Positions 5,857 through 9,785 of a DNA stretch of 9,785 nt are shown in pieces. A model generated the notes under the pieces. That model saw nothing but the letters and a program-made list of their open reading frames with translations. It was not told the DNA's origin and made no database searches. The stretch covers positions 1-9,785 of the forward strand of contig NZ_JBATUX010000071.1 in the NCBI RefSeq assembly GCF_049671445.1. Direction: 5' to 3'. The position numbers were made by a program, and so were the translations under genes. Each line of letters begins with the position of its first letter. The stretch's first letter is position 1. Source of the DNA: Paenisporosarcina sp049671445 (lineage in GTDB: Bacteria; Bacillota; Bacilli; Bacillales_A; Planococcaceae).

Positions 5857-6297
5857 TTATAGCTCGTCACAATGCTCTTCGAAAAGAGCTTGAATGTGAG
5901 TAATAACTGACATAGGATCATGACCTTCTATTTCGTGACGACCAATTTCAGCAACTGCTTGTCCATCTTTTAATAATACGAATGATGGTGATGAAGGTAA
6001 ATGCTCATCGCCAAAAAGCATACGTGCTTGAGCAGTTGCGTCTTTATCTTGTCCTGCAAATACGGTAACTAAATGATCCGGACGTTTATCGTAATGTACT
6101 GCATTTGCAGCTGCTGGTCGAGCAATCCCGCCTGCACAACCACAAACTGAGTTAATCATAACTAGTGAAGTACCTTGACGAGCAAATGCTTGTTCCACTT
6201 CTTCTGCTGAAGTTAATTGCTCATACCCACTTGCTTCCATTTCACCTCGTGCTTGACGTACTATATCATTCATTAATAAGTTAAAATCCATGTTCAT
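5857..6297 (-). CDS. brxB: Bacilliredoxin BrxB (YqiW/YphP family)
   Basis: Thioredoxin-fold protein of 146 residues that, in Bacillales making bacillithiol, removes bacillithiol from S-bacillithiolated proteins in the cytoplasm. The signature NSVCGCAGGIARPA is intact, with the CGC active site at C52-G53-C54; the N-terminus MNMDFNLLMNDIVRQAR, the block VHYDKRPDHLVTVFAGQDK and the ERHEIEGH-like GRHEIEGHDPM complete the family pattern. Neighbouring yqjA points to the YqiW (BrxB) rather than the YphP (BrxA) paralogue. ATG at 6297 is chosen over the ATG two codons on because GAGAGGAG ends 8 nt before it. It has its own promoter just after meaB and a terminator behind it. No bacillithiol synthesis gene is in the window. 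Confidence 0.94.
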   Translation of the reverse strand: MNMDFNLLMNDIVRQARGEMEASGYEQLTSAEEVEQAFARQGTSLVMINSVCGCAGGIARPAAANAVHYDKRPDHLVTVFAGQDKDATAQARMLFGDEHLPSSPSFVLLKDGQAVAEIGRHEIEGHDPMSVITHIQALFEEHCDEL

Positions 6298-6327
6298 TTG
6301 TAAAACTCCTCTCGAACTTCAATACTA

Positions 6328-6356
6328 ATAATAGCAGTTCATTTATAGACACGCAA
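6328..6356 (-). promoter_or_regulatory. Sigma-A-type promoter of brxB
   Basis: On the minus strand TTGCGT (6356-6351), a 17-nt spacer and TATTAT (6333-6328). The -35 box begins 3 nt after the meaB stop codon, and transcription would start near 6321, leaving a leader of about 24 nt. There is no terminator between meaB and this promoter, so brxB may also receive read-through from the mutase operon. Confidence 0.65.
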
Positions 6357-6359
6357 AAT

Positions 6360-7454
6360 CTATGTTTTAGGTGTATGTGAAAATAAATTTTCGACTGCTT
6401 GTGAAACCGTCATGTCGCCTCGCAATATTTCATGCTCTAGATTGTGTACTTTTGATTTTGTATCAGGTAATTCATAGAAATCATCCATAAGACGATCTGT
6501 AATCATCGTATGGAACCAATCTTTCGTTTGTGATTGTCGTCGATTTTCAAAAACACCTGAAGTTTTGAGCGTTTTTTCGAACAAACAAATGATATCCCAT
6601 ACTTCTCGAATTCCTATGTTTTCAATAGAAGAAACGGGCATTGCTTTTGTGGTCCATCCTGGCGATGCCGGTTGTAGAAAATGTAGAATTTGTTCATATT
6701 CAGCTGCAGTTTTTTTCGACATTTTCGCGTTATCGCCATCTGCTTTGTGCACAACAAGCAAATCAGCTAACTCCATAATCCCTTTTTTCATCCCTTGGAG
6801 CTCGTCACCAGCACCCGTCAAAACTAACAACATAAAGAAGTCAACCATACCTCGGACAATTGTTTCGCTCTGACCAACACCTACTGTTTCAATTAAGATA
6901 ACATCATATCCTGCAGCTTCACACAGTAACATGGTTTCGCGTGATTTTTTATGAACGCCACCTAATGTGCCAGCAGTTGGGGAAGGTCGAATAAAAGCGT
7001 TTTCGTGTCGAACGAGTTCTTCCATTCTCGTTTTATCCCCCAAAATACTACCACCGGATAAGCTAGAGCTAGGATCGATTGCAAGAACGGCAACTTTATA
7101 TCCCATTTCGCATAAATGTTTACCAAATGCCTCGATAAATGTACTTTTCCCTGCACCTGGAACTCCAGTAATACCAATACGAATACACTTTCCCGTATAT
7201 GGAAGAAGGTCTTGTAATAACCGTTGTCCTGTTCGTTTATCATCAGATACAGTACTTTCTAGTAAAGTGATGGCTTTAGCCAAATGGAGCCTTGAACCAT
7301 GACGAATTTCACGAGAAAAATCATCGACAGAAATCTCTTTTTTGTGAGACCTACGAAATTGCTTCCGAGTCGTTTGCTCCATTCCGTCATGAGTCGATTT
7401 AAGTCCACCCATCACATTCATAGCGCTTTTCTGTTGGTTCTCTTGACCTTCCAT
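6360..7454 (-). CDS. meaB: Methylmalonyl-CoA mutase-associated GTPase MeaB
   Basis: G3E-type P-loop GTPase (MeaB/ArgK/MMAA family), 364 residues, which gates adenosylcobalamin loading and protects the mutase from inactivation. Motifs in order: Walker A GVPGAGKST (97-105); DPSSSLSGGSILGDKTRM (127-144) covering the switch I region and a following stretch typical of the family; ETVGVGQSE (189-197) as Walker B/switch II; HKAD (236-239) in place of the usual NKxD base-specificity motif. About 50 residues before the conserved SRLHLAKAITLLES helix are polar and basic and longer than in many homologues. The ATG at 7454 shares one base with the mutB TAA, so translation is probably coupled; GAAGGA lies just upstream. 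The order mutA-mutB-meaB supports MeaB over the old lysine/arginine/ornithine transport kinase name. Confidence 0.94.
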   Translation of the reverse strand: MEGQENQQKSAMNVMGGLKSTHDGMEQTTRKQFRRSHKKEISVDDFSREIRHGSRLHLAKAITLLESTVSDDKRTGQRLLQDLLPYTGKCIRIGITGVPGAGKSTFIEAFGKHLCEMGYKVAVLAIDPSSSLSGGSILGDKTRMEELVRHENAFIRPSPTAGTLGGVHKKSRETMLLCEAAGYDVILIETVGVGQSETIVRGMVDFFMLLVLTGAGDELQGMKKGIMELADLLVVHKADGDNAKMSKKTAAEYEQILHFLQPASPGWTTKAMPVSSIENIGIREVWDIICLFEKTLKTSGVFENRRQSQTKDWFHTMITDRLMDDFYELPDTKSKVHNLEHEILRGDMTVSQAVENLFSHTPKT

Positions 7455-9607
7455 TATTCCTTCACTTCCTCATACCCAAGTCGTCGGTAGATTTCTTCTA
7501 TAACTTTAGCAGCCGCCACCGGAATGACAGTTCCTGGTCCGAAAATCGCGGAAGCTCCATTTTCACGCAAAAATGCGTAATCTTGAGCGGGAATTACCCC
7601 ACCTACTACGATTAAGATATCTTCACGACCTATTTTTTTCAGTTCACTTAGAAGTGCAGGAACTAATGTCATATGACCTGCAGCTAGGGAACTAACCCCT
7701 ATCACATGTACATCGTTTTCAGCAGCCTGCCTAGCTGTTTCTTCAGGTGTTTGGAACAATGGGCCAATATCCACATCAAAACCTAAATCTGCAAACGCAG
7801 TAGCAATGACCTTAGCTCCACGATCGTGTCCATCTTGACCCATTTTGGCAATCAAAATTCGGGGACGTCGCCCTTCGTTTTCTTTAAAATCTTCCGTCAT
7901 GTCTTTAACAACTTTTATTTCCTCATCATTCGAGAAGTTTGAACTATAGACACCACTCACGGAACGAATCACCGCCTTATGTCGACCAGATACACTTTCA
8001 ATGGCATCTGAAATTTCACCCAGTGTAGCACGAACTCTCGCAGCTTGAACAGCACATGCAAGTAAGTTTTCTTCTCCAGATTCTGCAGCTTTTGTAAGTG
8101 CAGTTAGTGCAAGCTTGACATCATTGTCGTTACGCGTTTGTTTCATTTTTTCGATACGATCAATTTGTGTTTGACGCACAACCGTATTATCTATATTTAA
8201 AATATCAATTGGATCTTCTTCTGATAGTCTGAATTTATTTACACCGATGATGATTTCTTTCCCAGAATCTATTTGCGCTTGTTTCTTAGCCGCTGCTTCT
8301 TCAATTTTCATTTTCGGCAAACCTGTCTCAATCGCTTTTGCCATGCCACCAAGTTCTTCGATTTCTTCAATCAAAGCCCATGCTTTTTGCATTAATTCAT
8401 CGGTTAGTTTTTCAACAGCATACGAACCACCCCATGGGTCAATGACTTTTGTCATCATGGTCTCTTCTTGCAAGAAAAGTTGTGTATTACGCGCGATTCG
8501 AGCAGAGAAATCTGTAGGTAAAGCAATCGCTTCATCTAATGCATTCGTGTGCAATGATTGAGTATGTCCCATTGATGAAGCATTTGCTTCAATTAGTGTT
8601 CTTGTTACATTATTAAACGGATCTTGTTCAGTTAAACTCCATCCTGACGTTTGAGAATGCGTACGAAGTGCTAATGATTTTGGATTTTTCGGCTCGAACG
8701 TTTGCATCATTTGCGCCCAGATTCGACGTGCAGCTCTCATTTTCGCTACTTCCATAAAGTAGTTCATGCCAATCGCCCAGAAGAACGATAAACGTGGAGC
8801 AAATGAATCAATATCAATCCCAGCTTGTAAACCTGTTCGGACGTATTCAAGACCATCAGCAAGTGTATATGCTAATTCAATATCTGCAGTGGCACCCGCT
8901 TCTTGCATATGGTAGCCAGAAATTGAAATTGAATTGAATTTAGGCATAAACTTCGATGTGTATTCAAATATATCAGCAATGATTTTCATCGACATTTTTG
9001 GTGGATAAATATACGTATTACGTACCATATACTCTTTTAAAATATCGTTTTGAATCGTTCCAGCCAGTTGTTCTGGAGAAACGCCTTGTTCTTCAGCTGT
9101 CACAATATAAAACGCTAAGATAGGCAATACAGCACCATTCATGGTCATTGACACAGACATTTGATCAAGAGGGATGCCATTGAACAAGATTTTCATATCT
9201 TCGATTGAATCAATTGCCACTCCAGCTTTCCCTACATCTCCAGTTACTCGAGGGTGATCAGAATCGTATCCTCGATGTGTAGCTAAATCAAATGCAACAG
9301 ATAAACCTTTTTGACCCATTGCCAAGTTTCGTCGGTAAAATGCATTGCTTTCCTCAGCTGTTGAAAAACCGGCATATTGGCGAACTGTCCAAGGGCGCGA
9401 TACATACATCGTAGGATACGGTCCACGAGTATGCGGAGCAATTCCTGGGAAATCTGACAAATGCTCAAGTGTAGCAACATCTTCTTTTGCATATCTAGAA
9501 TTTAGACGTATGCCTTCATTTGTTAAAAAGGAATGATCAGTTGTTGACGAAGTCTTTACTTGTGAAACAATCTTCTCTAATTCAACCGCTTTAAAGTTAG
9601 GCTTCAT
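7454..9607 (-). CDS. mutB: Methylmalonyl-CoA mutase large (catalytic) subunit
   Basis: Adenosylcobalamin-dependent mutase interconverting (R)-methylmalonyl-CoA and succinyl-CoA; 717 residues from the preferred start. An N-terminal TIM barrel contains TMYVSRPWTVRQYAGFSTAEE and GLSVAFDLATHRGYDSDHPR, typical of the substrate channel. The C-terminal B12-binding domain has D592-G-H594-D-R-G followed by AKVIATAF, with His594 the expected lower cobalt ligand, then VIGVSSLAAGH and IVVGGVIP. The presence of the DxHxxG motif marks it as the catalytic subunit. The frame extends to ATG at 9634, but ATG at 9607 has AAAGGGG 9 nt upstream, gives the usual-looking MKPNFKAVELEKI start and overlaps mutA by 11 nt instead of 38. 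Second gene of mutA-mutB-meaB, overlapping meaB by one base. Confidence 0.95.
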   Translation of the reverse strand: MKPNFKAVELEKIVSQVKTSSTTDHSFLTNEGIRLNSRYAKEDVATLEHLSDFPGIAPHTRGPYPTMYVSRPWTVRQYAGFSTAEESNAFYRRNLAMGQKGLSVAFDLATHRGYDSDHPRVTGDVGKAGVAIDSIEDMKILFNGIPLDQMSVSMTMNGAVLPILAFYIVTAEEQGVSPEQLAGTIQNDILKEYMVRNTYIYPPKMSMKIIADIFEYTSKFMPKFNSISISGYHMQEAGATADIELAYTLADGLEYVRTGLQAGIDIDSFAPRLSFFWAIGMNYFMEVAKMRAARRIWAQMMQTFEPKNPKSLALRTHSQTSGWSLTEQDPFNNVTRTLIEANASSMGHTQSLHTNALDEAIALPTDFSARIARNTQLFLQEETMMTKVIDPWGGSYAVEKLTDELMQKAWALIEEIEELGGMAKAIETGLPKMKIEEAAAKKQAQIDSGKEIIIGVNKFRLSEEDPIDILNIDNTVVRQTQIDRIEKMKQTRNDNDVKLALTALTKAAESGEENLLACAVQAARVRATLGEISDAIESVSGRHKAVIRSVSGVYSSNFSNDEEIKVVKDMTEDFKENEGRRPRILIAKMGQDGHDRGAKVIATAFADLGFDVDIGPLFQTPEETARQAAENDVHVIGVSSLAAGHMTLVPALLSELKKIGREDILIVVGGVIPAQDYAFLRENGASAIFGPGTVIPVAAAKVIEEIYRRLGYEEVKE

Positions 9608-9785
9608 ATCCAGACACCCCTTTCTTTTTGACATGTATCAATTGTTGTATTTTTTTAATTAAATCTTGTCCTGCAAAAATCGTACCGTTTAAACCTAGTT
9701 CTAACCATTGCTTTTCTTCAGCAAATTTTCCTGCAACATCGATAATCATGTGGTTTTTAGTGTGTTGTAAGAAGTTAGGCAAAAT
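9597..9785 (-). CDS. mutA: Methylmalonyl-CoA mutase small subunit, C-terminal fragment (window edge)
   Basis: The last 62 codons plus stop of the gene for the non-catalytic mutase subunit; the frame is open to base 9785 and the start lies outside. The visible tail has VAGKFAEEKQWLELGLNGT followed by IFAGQDLIKKIQQLI, which resembles the C-terminus of the degenerate B12-binding-like domain of MutA. An apparent TTG start at 9782 is an internal leucine codon. The final codons overlap the mutB start by 11 nt and contain its ribosome-binding site, as expected for subunits of one heterodimer. The assignment rests mainly on position before mutB, since little of the protein is seen. Confidence 0.85.
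   Translation of the reverse strand: MLPNFLQHTKNHMIIDVAGKFAEEKQWLELGLNGTIFAGQDLIKKIQQLIHVKKKGVSGYEA

Noticed and set aside
8926..8943. Short AATTGAA direct repeats inside mutB
   Set aside because: They encode the conserved FNSISISGYHMQ stretch and reflect codon use, not a separate element.
9283..9492. 69-codon minus-strand frame inside mutB
   Set aside because: It lies wholly inside mutB in another frame and shows no family features.

Overview
The window looks like chromosomal core DNA of a low-GC Gram-positive of the order Bacillales. The gene order brxB(yqiW)-yqjA-mce(yqjC)-yqjD-yqjE-dinB(yqjH) follows, from memory, the Bacillus subtilis yqiW-yqj block. The presence of mutA-mutB-meaB, the Prli42 miniprotein gene and a 21-nt 'VHS'-type intergenic repeat suggests a Planococcaceae-like member (Sporosarcina, Paenisporosarcina or Lysinibacillus relatives). 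That family call is inference; the order-level call is firmer. All genes but one are on the minus strand, so transcription of the main units runs from high to low coordinates.

Layout from right to left. (1) 9785-6360: the end of mutA, then mutB and meaB, form a tightly overlapping unit (11-nt and 1-nt overlaps) for adenosylcobalamin-dependent methylmalonyl-CoA mutase and its protective GTPase. (2) 6356-5824: brxB, a bacilliredoxin with an intact CGC motif, has its own sigma-A-like promoter and an intrinsic terminator. (3) 5590-5856: an intergenic region carrying seven degenerate, perfectly phased 21-nt tandem units, with an operator-like palindrome next to yqjA. (4) 5589-4600: yqjA, an aromatic-acid-exporter-type membrane protein, converges on (5) 4482-4577 (+), a 31-codon gene for the stressosome-associated miniprotein Prli42. 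The two share a bidirectional terminator. (6) 4365-1261: mce, yqjD and yqjE form an operon with 5-nt and 13-nt gaps, coding for methylmalonyl-CoA epimerase, a biotin-dependent acyl-CoA carboxyltransferase and an M20 metallopeptidase, and ending in a strong terminator. (7) 1163-1 (-): dinB, DNA polymerase IV, runs off the left edge.

Together MutAB, MeaB, Mce and the carboxyltransferase cover propionyl-CoA <-> (S)-methylmalonyl-CoA <-> (R)-methylmalonyl-CoA <-> succinyl-CoA, the route that feeds propionyl-CoA from valine, isoleucine or odd-chain fatty acids into the TCA cycle. No biotin carboxylase, biotin carrier or membrane decarboxylase subunit is in the window, so the direction and full composition of the carboxyltransferase complex stay open. 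Most of the window is ordinary metabolism. The parts most worth a second look are the 21-nt repeat array, the Prli42 gene with its promoter and shared terminator, and several start-site decisions (yqjE at TTG 2379, mutB at ATG 9607).
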